From a gamma proteobacterium NOR5-3 (GTDB lineage: Bacteria; Pseudomonadota; Gammaproteobacteria; Pseudomonadales; Halieaceae): a stretch of DNA of 64,000 nucleotides. How positions within the stretch are numbered: position 1 is the stretch's first letter; each line of letters starts with the position of its first letter. Where the stretch lies: the NCBI GenBank assembly GCA_000158155.1, contig DS999405.1, positions 458,910-522,909 on the forward strand, written 5' to 3'. Made by a program: the position numbers and the translations under genes. Shown piece after piece: positions 17,246 to 25,373 of this stretch. A model generated the notes under the pieces. It ran no database searches. It saw nothing but the letters and a program-made list of their open reading frames with translations, and was not told the origin of the DNA.

Positions 17246-17272
17246 GCCGGGCAGTGAATGTCACTGCCCGGC
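17246..17272. terminator. Bidirectional terminator hairpin
   Basis: A perfect 12-bp stem, GCCGGGCAGTGA-ATG-TCACTGCCCGGC, lies between two convergent genes (ends at 17215 and 17312). On the minus strand it is followed by TTTC, while the plus strand has no T-run. It may serve both genes. Confidence 0.7.
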
Positions 17273-17311
17273 CATAACACAGGTTAATCCGGCGTCATGG
17301 TCTGGTGTGTC

Positions 17312-18919
17312 TTACGCCGAATCTGCCAACGCTGCAGAAAAACTGTCACTACTTGCCTCGTTGAGGTGAACAAAGACAGCGTCTGTGGCTGTAGCCGTAA
17401 GATAGCTCCCGTTCTGTGGCAGCGGAAACAGCTGGTCGTAACGACGGACAGTCATTTGATCAACGCGTCGGTAGATATGCGACCGGTTGAGCTGTTGGGG
17501 TGACTCCAGACCTGCAGATGAGGTGAGATCCAGCAGCGCATGTATGGTTTCGCGATGAAACCGTGCTACCCGCTGTCCCTTGTCGCTCACATCCAGTCCC
17601 CGAACAAGTCGTGGATCCTGCGTGGTGATTCCCGTAGGACAGCGGTTGGAATTGCATTCCAGAGACTGCACGCAACCCAGAGCCAGCAGCATGCCTCGTG
17701 CGCTATTGCAAAGATCAGCTCCCAGCGCCAGCGCCTTGGCCATGTCAAACGCAGTGAAGACTTTTCCGGAAGCGATGACGCGAATGTGCTCCCGAACGCC
17801 AAAGCCTTCAAGCGTGTTGACCACAAAAGCCAGGCCATCGCGCAGGGGCATTCCTACGGAGTTGCTGTACTCCAGGGGGGCGGCACCGGTGCCACCCTCA
17901 CCGCCGTCGACGGTGACAAAGTCGGGCATGATTCCTGTCTCGAGCATGGCTTTGCAGATGGCGATGAACTCACTCTCCCGGCCAACGCACAGCTTGAAGC
18001 CCACCGGTTTTCCGCCGGAGAGCTCCCGTAATTGCTGCACAAATTCAAGCAGGCCGCGAGGCGTGGAAAACGCACTATGCGCCGAGGGCGAAACGACTTC
18101 TGTGCCTACCGGGACATGTCGGATGCGTGCGATGAGGTCGGTGTTTTTGCTGGCAGGGAGGATTCCGCCGTGTCCGGGTTTTGCACCCTGCGACAGTTTG
18201 ATTTCTATCATCTTGATGTTTGTGCGTTGGGCCGTTTTGGCAAAACCTGCGGCAGAAAATCTCCCATCGTCGCTACGACAACCGAAGTAACCGGTGCCTA
18301 TTTGCCAGACCAGGTCGCCCTCATGTTCGCAGTGAAAATCCGAAACGCCACCCTCACCGGTGTTGTGATAGAAGTTGCCCAGGGCGGCCCCGCGGTTCAG
18401 GGCGCGAACGGCATTACTACTGAGTGAGCCGAAACTCATCGCTGAGATATTAAGCAGAGCCGCGCTGTAGGGTTGCGTGCAGTGGATGCCGCCAATTTTG
18501 ACGCGGGGGTTGTGATCCATGGCGCTGATATCGCGCGCCGCAATGGAGTGCCCCATCCATTCGTAGCCATCACCGTAGGTATCTACCTTGGTGCCAAAGG
18601 GTATGCTGGCTAAATCGCCTTTAGCCCGCTGGTAGACGATCGCGCGAAACATACGATTTACGGGAGCGCCGCCCACATCGGATTCCAAAAGATACTGTTG
18701 GACGAAAGGTCGTACGGATTCCAGGAGCCATCGTCCCCGACCTATGAGGGGAAAATTGCGGCGGATACTGTGTTCTGTCTGCTGCATGTCGTAGATGCCA
18801 ATGCAGAAACTCGTTAGCACCAGAAGGAAAAACAGCCACAGCCACAAGCTGTTGAGTCCGACAAAAAAAGGAATGCACGCCAGCAGGATGTGCACAGTAA
18901 AGAACGCTGTACGGGACAC
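17312..18919 (-). CDS. FMN-binding glutamate-synthase-like membrane protein
   Basis: A 535-residue protein with the FMN-binding alpha/beta barrel of the glutamate synthase large subunit. It lacks the amidotransferase and C-terminal domains of GltB, so it is not an ordinary glutamate synthase. Visible barrel segments are ISAMSFGSLSSNAVRALN, the QGAKPGHGG loop, DFVTVDGGEGGTGAAP and the NSARGMLLALGC-IQ-type cysteine cluster with SNRCPTGI. Two hydrophobic segments at residues 5-42 anchor it in the inner membrane. The family is widespread and its reaction uncertain. It uses a GTG start with GGAG eight bases upstream. Confidence 0.85.
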   Translation of the reverse strand: MSRTAFFTVHILLACIPFFVGLNSLWLWLFFLLVLTSFCIGIYDMQQTEHSIRRNFPLIGRGRWLLESVRPFVQQYLLESDVGGAPVNRMFRAIVYQRAKGDLASIPFGTKVDTYGDGYEWMGHSIAARDISAMDHNPRVKIGGIHCTQPYSAALLNISAMSFGSLSSNAVRALNRGAALGNFYHNTGEGGVSDFHCEHEGDLVWQIGTGYFGCRSDDGRFSAAGFAKTAQRTNIKMIEIKLSQGAKPGHGGILPASKNTDLIARIRHVPVGTEVVSPSAHSAFSTPRGLLEFVQQLRELSGGKPVGFKLCVGRESEFIAICKAMLETGIMPDFVTVDGGEGGTGAAPLEYSNSVGMPLRDGLAFVVNTLEGFGVREHIRVIASGKVFTAFDMAKALALGADLCNSARGMLLALGCVQSLECNSNRCPTGITTQDPRLVRGLDVSDKGQRVARFHRETIHALLDLTSSAGLESPQQLNRSHIYRRVDQMTVRRYDQLFPLPQNGSYLTATATDAVFVHLNEASSDSFSAALADSA

Positions 18920-19038
18920 AGGTGTCTCCTTGATCAGAGTTTGCGGGTTTTGACGAACTTAAGTGGCAAGCCTACCTTGCCATCGGTTTGTCGGCGAGAA
19001 CAACTCAGCGAGCGAGGTGCGCCAAGCGAGACTTTAGT

Positions 19039-19899
19039 TCATCCAAATAGCCAGGGCGACAGCGCCTCATGATTTTTCAGCACCACCTGTTGGGCCAGCG
19101 GGTTGTCCTGCTGGCTGGCAGGATCCAGCTGGAGTAGTTGCAATTGGTAATTGACCAGGGTGGCGCGAGTGTTCAGACGCAATTCGCCGCTGTGCATCCC
19201 GTAGTCATGGGCTATGACCTCTTGCTGGGCTGGCGTTAGGCGTGGGTCGGGCACAATCACAAGTTCGATGATTTGCTGCCAGTCCAGGTCCTGATCCTCG
19301 CCGAATTCGGAGGCATCCAGTGTCTCGGCCTCACCCCGAAAACGACTCAACACAAAGTCGCGAAAGCCCAGATTTTTCTCGCACCAGGCGCGCACATGCC
19401 AACGGTAGCCGGTAAATACCAGGGTGTGCGGTACGATGATACGGCCCTCACGATCAGGGTTCTGTAAAGACACATAGTCCACCTCCAGACGTGTTTGGGC
19501 CCGGGCTGCCTGTATCATCGGTCGCAAAATGGACGGGGATACGTCCCGTCCGGGCGGTGAAAGCTGTTCCACATTCGCCGTTGTCAGAGGCAGGGTCTCA
19601 AACACACCCATGAGCTGCTCGTCCCTTGTCATCAGGTGCAAATACTCATCTGCGGTGCCCCGCGTGATCCGGGGTTGGAAATCCTCCGTGGGCCGATAGC
19701 CCTTGAGAAACTTGTCATAGGCTATGTTGCCCGGTGCAATCTCTCGAAGATAAAAATTAATATCCTTGCTGGCCTGTTGACGACCAATGCCAAAACAGCG
19801 GGTCAGATGTCCCGTAGTGAGACGGCCCTCCCACAAACTGATAATTTCAATATAGCGGTACCTAAGGAGGTGGTCCCAGCGATATGGCCACAGGTCCAT
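19039..19899 (-). CDS. WYL-domain regulator of the BrxR/CapW type
   Basis: A 286-residue transcriptional regulator. An N-terminal winged helix (about 10-75) contains the LWEGRL...CFGIGRQQASKDINFYL...APGNIAYDK pattern typical of BrxR/CapW proteins. A WYL ligand-binding domain (about 130-195) follows with PHTLVFTGYRWHVRAWCEKN and FRDFVLSRF, then a C-terminal WCX-like dimerisation domain. BrxR and CapW repress phage-defence genes (BREX, CBASS and others) and are thought to release DNA on binding a nucleic-acid signal. AAGGAG precedes the ATG. No defence genes flank it: upstream is a lipoprotein gene and downstream a glutamate-synthase-like gene. It might have been kept to control other genes after loss of its defence island. 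Confidence 0.85.
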   Translation of the reverse strand: MDLWPYRWDHLLRYRYIEIISLWEGRLTTGHLTRCFGIGRQQASKDINFYLREIAPGNIAYDKFLKGYRPTEDFQPRITRGTADEYLHLMTRDEQLMGVFETLPLTTANVEQLSPPGRDVSPSILRPMIQAARAQTRLEVDYVSLQNPDREGRIIVPHTLVFTGYRWHVRAWCEKNLGFRDFVLSRFRGEAETLDASEFGEDQDLDWQQIIELVIVPDPRLTPAQQEVIAHDYGMHSGELRLNTRATLVNYQLQLLQLDPASQQDNPLAQQVVLKNHEALSPWLFG

Positions 19900-19986
19900 C
19901 TATCACTCCTTGGGCGATCTGTAGGTGCAGTTTTTCCGGGGGAGGGGAATGCAGGGGCGATTCCCGGGAGTTGTGTAAGCGAAACG

Positions 19987-20020
19987 CGCTGAGGCGCGCT
20001 GACCAAGCCGCGCCTCAGCG
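19987..20020 (-). terminator. Terminator of the repeat lipoprotein gene
   Basis: A perfect 12-bp stem, CGCTGAGGCGCG paired with CGCGCCTCAGCG across a 10-base loop, lies 30 bases beyond the stop of the minus-strand lipoprotein gene. On the minus strand a short T-containing stretch follows. Confidence 0.65.
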
Positions 20021-20049
20021 TTAAAACAAGGGTACAGGGGTTTGAACAA

Positions 20050-20523
20050 TCAACCCTGGCCCATCTTTTTCATTGCATCGGCGGCGCCAGCTTCCGCGTC
20101 GTCCATCATCTCTTCGGCACCGCTTTCCGCGTCATCCATCATGCCTTTAGCCTTCGATTCAGCATCATCCATCATGCCTTTCGCGGCTTCCTTACCCTCG
20201 TCCATCATTTCGCCCGCTTTGTCAGTAGCCGACTGAGCCATCTCTCCCGCAGACTTCATAGCACCGTCAGCTGCTTCGCCAGCAGACTTCAGGGCGCCTT
20301 CTGCGGCATCACCCGCCGATTTCATGGCATCGCCTGAGGCATCAACTGCGTCTTCAGCCATGTCGCCTGCCTTATCCATAGCGCCCTCAGCCATTTCCGC
20401 TGCTGATTCTGCGGCTTTTTCCGCGGACGTTTTGGCTTTGTCCATATCTTCTTTACTGCAGCCGCTCAGGGTGAGGAGTAGAGCCGATGTGGCAACTGCG
20501 CCGATAATCGCTTTAGTTCGCAT
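20050..20523 (-). CDS. Repeat-built helical lipoprotein
   Basis: A 157-residue protein of unrecognised function. The start is taken at the ATG at 20523, because it begins a lipoprotein signal peptide ending in LSGC with the lipidated cysteine at residue 22. The rest is a chain of 11-residue units such as SGDAMKSAGDA, ADGAMKSAGEM and AKGMMDDAESG, rich in Ala, Glu/Asp, Lys and Met and nearly free of aromatics and proline. An 11-residue period is that of LEA proteins and of surface-lying amphipathic helices. It probably forms a long helix lying on the periplasmic face of a membrane, perhaps protective under desiccation or osmotic stress; this is inference. The upstream leader carries a 6-bp tandem repeat. 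Confidence 0.8.
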   Translation of the reverse strand: MRTKAIIGAVATSALLLTLSGCSKEDMDKAKTSAEKAAESAAEMAEGAMDKAGDMAEDAVDASGDAMKSAGDAAEGALKSAGEAADGAMKSAGEMAQSATDKAGEMMDEGKEAAKGMMDDAESKAKGMMDDAESGAEEMMDDAEAGAADAMKKMGQG

Positions 20524-20544
20524 AATGTTTCCTTGTTTGTCCAA

Positions 20545-20568
20545 GTGTCAGTGTCAGTGTCAGTGTGT
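20545..20568. repeat. 6-bp tandem repeat in lipoprotein leader
   Basis: Three perfect copies of GTGTCA (20545-20562) followed by a degenerate GTGTGT. It starts 21 bases upstream of the lipoprotein start codon on the opposite strand, so changes in copy number would alter the leader or promoter spacing of that gene. Confidence 0.8.
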
Positions 20569-20572
20569 GTTT

Positions 20573-20889
20573 GCTCAGGTCTTCCCGGTATTTTGTCTGT
20601 TTGTGACTCTGGATCCACGACGAGAACGGGGTTTTTGACCGGCATCTTCTTGCGCCGTTAAATTACGCAACCCTGAAGTTAACGGCAAGCGGCACCTAGG
20701 TAAAGGCTTTATCACCACGCTGTTGCCGTCGGTTCAAGAAACAAAAGCCTACACCGACGTCTGTTGCGGGAGATCAACAGTGATCTATCAAACCGCGACT
20801 GCGTATTAATTTACGAACGTAGCGTTAGCGCTGTGGGATGCTTTTCACCCCCTTTAAATTACGACGAATTGTTTTCGGGAGTAGTAACT
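20573..20889. other. Non-coding divergent region
   Basis: About 320 bases between the lipoprotein leader and the peroxiredoxin start, without a convincing gene. It contains an imperfect inverted repeat at 20649-20689 (CTTG-CG-CCGTTAA and TTAACGG-CAAG), which may be an operator or hairpin. An open frame extends upstream of the peroxiredoxin start to 20764 but encodes no signal or domain. Promoters for both flanking genes should lie here; I could not pick them out with confidence. Confidence 0.6.
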
Positions 20890-21429
20890 ATGCAGTATTT
20901 TGGTGTCGCTTCGATTCGCGCGCTGCTCATAGCAGCATTGAGCCTCACGGCCGTCTTCGCGCACGCGGAGCTTAAGGTTGGCGATGTAGCGCCGGATTTC
21001 AGTCTCCGGGCCTCAGACGGGCAGACCTATAATTTGGCGGATTACCGCGGTAAACAGGCCGTCGTGCTCGCCTGGTTTCCCCGCGCTTTCACCTCTGGGT
21101 GTACGGTAGAGTGCAAGAGTCTGGCGGAAAACGGCGATGAGATACGCAAGTTTGACGTGAGCTACTTTATGGCCAGCACCGATCCGGTAGAGAAGAATGC
21201 TGAATTTGCCGACGACACGGGTGCTGATTTTCCGCTTCTGAGTGACCCTGATGGTGAGGTGGCGACGGCTTACGGCGTGTTTACTATGGGTTTTGCGAAA
21301 CGTCATACCTATTATATCGATGTTGATGGTGTGATTTCGCACATAGATACCGCGGTAAGGCCAAGCACCTCCGCGCAGGACATGATCGCGAATCTTGAGA
21401 AGCTCGGTGTGGCGCAACGCGATTCATAG
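20890..21429 (+). CDS. Exported peroxiredoxin, Bcp/PrxQ-like
   Basis: A 179-residue thiol peroxidase with a Sec signal peptide (about 1-25, ending AHA-E), so periplasmic. It reduces hydrogen peroxide or organic peroxides. The peroxidatic cysteine lies in FTSGCTVECKSL; the second cysteine five residues on is the resolving-cysteine position of Bcp/PrxQ enzymes. The thioredoxin-fold start VGDVAPDFSLRASDGQTY is clear. The ATG at 20890 is chosen because GGGAG precedes it and it starts the signal peptide; the frame is open further upstream. A peroxide defence role fits with oxyR 4 kb downstream, but no shared control is visible. Confidence 0.88.
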   Translation: MQYFGVASIRALLIAALSLTAVFAHAELKVGDVAPDFSLRASDGQTYNLADYRGKQAVVLAWFPRAFTSGCTVECKSLAENGDEIRKFDVSYFMASTDPVEKNAEFADDTGADFPLLSDPDGEVATAYGVFTMGFAKRHTYYIDVDGVISHIDTAVRPSTSAQDMIANLEKLGVAQRDS

Positions 21430-21510
21430 GGCCGGAAAAGTCCCCGTTCTTTTTTCGCCACCAGGTGCTTTACCGGAGTAGAATGCGCGCCCTCGAAATG
21501 GCAGGGTGCT

Positions 21511-22875
21511 ATGTGGTTCTCTCGAGCAACGCTCAACAGGCTCTTTTTGCTGGCACTGCCGATGGTGGTGTCTCAGGGCGCACTCGCCCTGATGTCCTTC
21601 GCAGACCGGTTCTTTTTATCGCGCATTAGCCCGGTGCACGTCGCCGCATCACTCGGCGGTGGCGTGTCATTCTGGGTGTGTCTGTGCTTCTTTAATGGCA
21701 TAGCGGCGTATGGCAATGCGCTGGTCGCGCAGTACTTTGGTCGCAGGGACATGCGCAGCTGTCCCCGGGTGGTAACCCAGGGCGTTATTCTGGCGGTTGT
21801 GGCCATGCCGCTGCTTTTACTTCTGGCCTGGCCCATGTTGTCGATGTTTGAGTGGATGGGCCATGCACCGGAGCAGGTGGCCCTGGAAAAACCCTACTTC
21901 CTCACCTTTATCACCGGTGCTTTTTTCTTTCTCGTAAAGACCGTTCTTGCCTCGTACTTCTCGGGCATAGCCCGTCCCAGAGTGGTGATGATTGCCGACC
22001 TCATTGGCGTTTTTTTGAACATTCCCCTGAGCTACGTTCTGATCTTTGGCCGTCTGGGCTTACCTGAGCTGGGAATTGTCGGGGCAGCGCTGGGAACCGT
22101 GATTGCCTGCATACTATCCATTGGCATTTATCTGGCTTTTTACTTCAACCCCATCCACGCCCGGCGCTTTCATTTGCGCAAGTCTTTTGTATACGTGCCG
22201 GGCATCATGCGCCGCTATTTGCGGTTGGGCCTGCCGTCCGGGTTTGAGGTGCTCATCGGCATGGGGACTTTTAATGTTTTTCTGCTCTTGTTTCAGTCCT
22301 ACGGCGTGGCCGAAGGGGCTGCGATGGCGATTGTCTTCAACTGGGATATGTTGTCCTTTGTACCTTTGATGGGCCTGAACATCGCGCTCATGAGTATGAT
22401 TGGACGCACCGTGGGCGCTGGCGACATGTCCAGGACGAACGAAGTGATATCTGCCGGGTTTGTCATGGCCGTGACCTATGCCGGCGTCATGGGCCTGATT
22501 TTCGTGAAATTTCGAGAATCACTGCTCAGTATGTTTGCTACCCCGGGGATGGATTTCTCACCTATTCTCGCGGTGGGAGCACCGATGATGATTGGTATGG
22601 CGACCTATGTGGTAGCGGACGGGCTCATTCTGGTCTGCAGCGGCGTACTGCGCGGGGCTGGCGATACACGCTGGTTACTCATTGCGTCGGTCACTATTCA
22701 TGTCCTGACCTTGATCGTTCAGGTGTTTGTGATTCTGGTGTGGCAGCTCGGGCCTTTAGTGAGCTGGTCTGTCTTTGTTGCCATGCTCATCATTAACGCG
22801 CTGTTGTATCTATGGCGTGTGCTGGGCTCTCGTTGGCGGCATCCGGACCGGCTCGCGCGTGTGATGGTTGAGTGA
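21511..22875 (+). CDS. MATE family efflux transporter
   Basis: A 454-residue multidrug and toxin extrusion transporter with about twelve hydrophobic segments in two related halves, as in NorM. The first helix reads LALPMVVSQGALALMSFADRFFLS, with the conserved D in the typical place. The second half begins near residue 240 with LRLGLPSGFEVLIGMGTF. It would export cationic compounds using a sodium or proton gradient. It follows the peroxiredoxin gene by 81 bases on the same strand and is convergent with the acyltransferase gene. Substrate is unknown. Confidence 0.92.
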   Translation: MWFSRATLNRLFLLALPMVVSQGALALMSFADRFFLSRISPVHVAASLGGGVSFWVCLCFFNGIAAYGNALVAQYFGRRDMRSCPRVVTQGVILAVVAMPLLLLLAWPMLSMFEWMGHAPEQVALEKPYFLTFITGAFFFLVKTVLASYFSGIARPRVVMIADLIGVFLNIPLSYVLIFGRLGLPELGIVGAALGTVIACILSIGIYLAFYFNPIHARRFHLRKSFVYVPGIMRRYLRLGLPSGFEVLIGMGTFNVFLLLFQSYGVAEGAAMAIVFNWDMLSFVPLMGLNIALMSMIGRTVGAGDMSRTNEVISAGFVMAVTYAGVMGLIFVKFRESLLSMFATPGMDFSPILAVGAPMMIGMATYVVADGLILVCSGVLRGAGDTRWLLIASVTIHVLTLIVQVFVILVWQLGPLVSWSVFVAMLIINALLYLWRVLGSRWRHPDRLARVMVE

Positions 22876-22922
22876 TGGGGCAGTGAGCCCGGACGCTGGT
22901 GTAACGCGCCGGTGCAAAATCT

Positions 22923-23798
22923 CTAAAAACTGGCGATTCTTCGCAGCAGACTCAGTGTGTGTCGGGATTGCTCGCGTTTGAGCAGCATGTCAGCTATTTC
23001 TGCGTCAATACGCTCGGCAACGGTTGTACGCCAGGCTTTGAGCTTTTGTACGCTCGGCGCGCGGGCTCCTCGCGGCGGGAGCTCCAAGGGTTCCCCAAAG
23101 CTCAGGTAGCTCGCCTGTGGCCTGGGCATCGCTGTACCCAGGGCGCCGCGCAGCAAGGGGGGGATTGCATCCGGACGCATGTTGTCTGACCACAAACCAA
23201 ATTGCTTGAGCAGCGTTACGATTTGCTCGCTATCAAGTAGGTATTCATAAAACTCGTCAGGACCCACCAGTCCAAAAGGGACAATGGTGTAGCCGAATTC
23301 GGCGGCCAGCCTGATGAAGCCAAGGCGTTCCTTCCATTGCAACTGATAGCGTTCGCGGCTGGGCTTTACCGCCTCATGAGCCCCCCCGGGAAACACCAGG
23401 ATGTCCTGATCGTGGGCCATCAGGGCTCTCGCTACATCCGGGTGCCCCATGGTGGCGCCCCGACGCAACAGTGTTTTTGCCACCGCAGGCTGGGAGAACA
23501 GAAACTTGTCACCCATGGGCCGCAAAAAACGTCCGTACTCTTCCAGCAATACCGGCAGTATCACAAAACCATCCAAGCCGAATAGCGCGTGGTTGCCGAT
23601 AAACAGGCAGGGGCGGTCCGGTAGTCGGTCTGTGTTGTGCAGCTCAGGACGAAACCAGAACTTGGAGAACCGATAGATGAGTTTTTCTTCCAGCCCCCGG
23701 GGTGGCTCGGTGGCAAGTGCACGATTGATATGCTCGCGGAGCGCCTGCTCTTCGGATAACGGGTTGCTGTCGCGCGATAACGGTGTTTTCAGGGCCAT
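22923..23798 (-). CDS. Lysophospholipid acyltransferase family protein
   Basis: A 291-residue membrane-associated acyltransferase of the PlsC superfamily. The catalytic motif is IGNHALFGLDG, with six residues from His to Asp rather than the HX4D of PlsC, as seen in the DGAT/TMEM68-like branch. The second block FPGGAHEAVKPSRERYQLQW is the typical substrate-binding motif of that branch. The start at 23798 is chosen because it overlaps the nnrU stop (ATGGCCCTGA), implying coupled translation; an upstream in-frame ATG at 23837 is less likely. It may make neutral lipid or modify phospholipid. The wax-ester synthase elsewhere in the window makes a lipid-storage role plausible but unproven. Confidence 0.82.
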   Translation of the reverse strand: MALKTPLSRDSNPLSEEQALREHINRALATEPPRGLEEKLIYRFSKFWFRPELHNTDRLPDRPCLFIGNHALFGLDGFVILPVLLEEYGRFLRPMGDKFLFSQPAVAKTLLRRGATMGHPDVARALMAHDQDILVFPGGAHEAVKPSRERYQLQWKERLGFIRLAAEFGYTIVPFGLVGPDEFYEYLLDSEQIVTLLKQFGLWSDNMRPDAIPPLLRGALGTAMPRPQASYLSFGEPLELPPRGARAPSVQKLKAWRTTVAERIDAEIADMLLKREQSRHTLSLLRRIASF

Positions 23799-24370
23799 GA
23801 CGGAAGCCCTGCGATCGCCGGCACGCCTGCCAGCCACGGATGAATATAGGCAAGGAAAGCGATGAACAGCAGTGCAAATACCACGGTGAAAAGCTCTGTC
23901 CCCAAACCTGGGGCAGTGGGTTTCTCCCGGGGGCCTTCCCGACGGTTAATGATCGGGATCTCCAGCAATGCCCAGACGAGCATGGAGCCAAACAGCAGTA
24001 AGGATCGTGAGTCTCCGTTAAGGAGCAGATGCGCCGCTGCCCAGAGAACGACGCCGGTCAGTTGGGGATGACGGATCAGACGTTTCACTGCAGAGGGACG
24101 GTTGGAGACAACAAACAGATACAGCGCGACAACAATCAATGCCATGGCCACGCCGTGCAGGGGCGCAGGAGTGGCATAAAGCCACGTGGGTTCGCTGGAC
24201 CGCCAACCGAGCACCAGCAGCGCCAGGCCAGCGATACTGAGTACCCCAAGGATGGCCTTTAAGCCGTTGTCCCCGATATTTTGTTTGATGGCGTTTGCCC
24301 GCGCGGGGGCCAGGCCCAGGAATAGATGCGTTCCAGTGAACAGTACGATGCCCGCGAACAATAAGACCAT
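23789..24370 (-). CDS. nnrU: NnrU family membrane protein
   Basis: A 193-residue integral membrane protein of the NnrU family, with five to six hydrophobic segments. Conserved features are GTHLFLGL near the N-terminus and the HPQLTGVVLWAAAHLLLNGD block near 100-120. NnrU was first described near nitrite/nitric oxide reductase genes in alphaproteobacteria; related proteins take part in carotenoid isomerisation (Z-ISO) in phototrophs. No denitrification or carotenoid genes are nearby here. Its stop overlaps the downstream acyltransferase start by ten bases, suggesting a joint role in membranes or lipids. Confidence 0.82.
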   Translation of the reverse strand: MVLLFAGIVLFTGTHLFLGLAPARANAIKQNIGDNGLKAILGVLSIAGLALLVLGWRSSEPTWLYATPAPLHGVAMALIVVALYLFVVSNRPSAVKRLIRHPQLTGVVLWAAAHLLLNGDSRSLLLFGSMLVWALLEIPIINRREGPREKPTAPGLGTELFTVVFALLFIAFLAYIHPWLAGVPAIAGLPSWP

Positions 24371-24450
24371 GGTTACAACCTCGTTGATGGGGGAGGGAAA
24401 CGTTGCCGGTATTGTAGACTCAATTCGCCCCGAGGCGATGATGCAGAAGC

Positions 24451-25272
24451 TTACAGGTCGAAGCGCTCGCGAAGGAAGCGTGCGATACCGTCGGAGTCGT
24501 GGTGCCCTATGACGGCAGTCGCCGCGGCTTTGATATTGTCTTTGGCATTTTGTGGGGCATAGGCCTCGTCGGCTGTTTCAAACATGCTTAAATCGTTGTC
24601 GCTGTCACCAAAGCAGATCACCCGACTGAATCCGAGCTCTTGCTTGAGGGCTTCTACGGCGCCGCCTTTACTCCCCGAGTGGTGGTGAATGTCAATCCAA
24701 TTGAGTTTGCGATCTTCGATAGCAATGCCCATGTAGGCAACCAACTGCGCTTCGTTTTCGATCATATCGGCCACGGCATTGATGGCGGTGTCCGCGCCGA
24801 TGGCGCTGATATTGGTGATGTCTGCATCAGCGGGTAACTCAGCCACGGGAAGCACCGGCAGATTGCGTTCGCGCTGAAAACTTTTTACCAGTTTGTACTC
24901 GGCTTTCTGCCGCAGCGGTGGGTGGTAAACCGCATGACGGTTTCCCGGCTGGAGTGTAAAGAAAAACGGCGTCACATCTTTTTCGAGAAACGCGTCGGCA
25001 ACGTGTGCAATCTCATCCAGGGTTAACAGGTGACTTGTGCTGTAATGGCCAAGCTCCGGGTTCCAGATCATCACGCCGTTCTTGTAAATCTGCGGCAGCA
25101 AAAACCCATGTCCGTCGAGAATATCGATAGCGCCGTGCAAGGCGCGGCCCGTGGCCACCGTGTAAGCGATACCCCGCTCACTGAGACGGCGAAGTGTTTC
25201 CCGGGTGTAGGCGGAAATTTTGGACGACTTATTGAGGAGCGTGCCGTCGAGATCAAATACGATGAGGTCCAT
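24451..25272 (-). CDS. HAD-superfamily phosphatase, Cof type IIB
   Basis: A 273-residue cytoplasmic phosphatase of the Cof/YidA group. Motif I is VFDLDGTLL with the nucleophile D7 and acid/base D9, and motif IV is CFGDSDNDLSMF near 220. The long C2B cap domain sits between about residues 85 and 190. These enzymes dephosphorylate sugar phosphates, flavin mononucleotide or pyridoxal phosphate, often with broad specificity. No clear Shine-Dalgarno sequence precedes the ATG, but the start is fixed by motif I. It is divergent from oxyR, with about 100 bases between. Confidence 0.9.
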   Translation of the reverse strand: MDLIVFDLDGTLLNKSSKISAYTRETLRRLSERGIAYTVATGRALHGAIDILDGHGFLLPQIYKNGVMIWNPELGHYSTSHLLTLDEIAHVADAFLEKDVTPFFFTLQPGNRHAVYHPPLRQKAEYKLVKSFQRERNLPVLPVAELPADADITNISAIGADTAINAVADMIENEAQLVAYMGIAIEDRKLNWIDIHHHSGSKGGAVEALKQELGFSRVICFGDSDNDLSMFETADEAYAPQNAKDNIKAAATAVIGHHDSDGIARFLRERFDL

Positions 25273-25373
25273 GGCCGGGATTATAGCGCCATTAAGCCAA
25301 TGCGAGTGCTTGTCCGCGGTGCTTTTGCCTCCAAGTCTGCTATCTTTTCGCCTCCTGAGGGGGTATCTCTAAC

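Noticed and set aside
17540-18290. Overlapping plus-strand frames opposite the FMN-binding glutamate-synthase-like gene
   Set aside because: The minus-strand gene is complete and conserved; the opposing frames are shadows.
18964-18982. Inverted repeat TGGCAAG-CCTAC-CTTGCCA as a terminator of the WYL gene
   Set aside because: No T-run follows on the minus strand and the stem is short; it may equally be an operator, so it was not listed as a feature.
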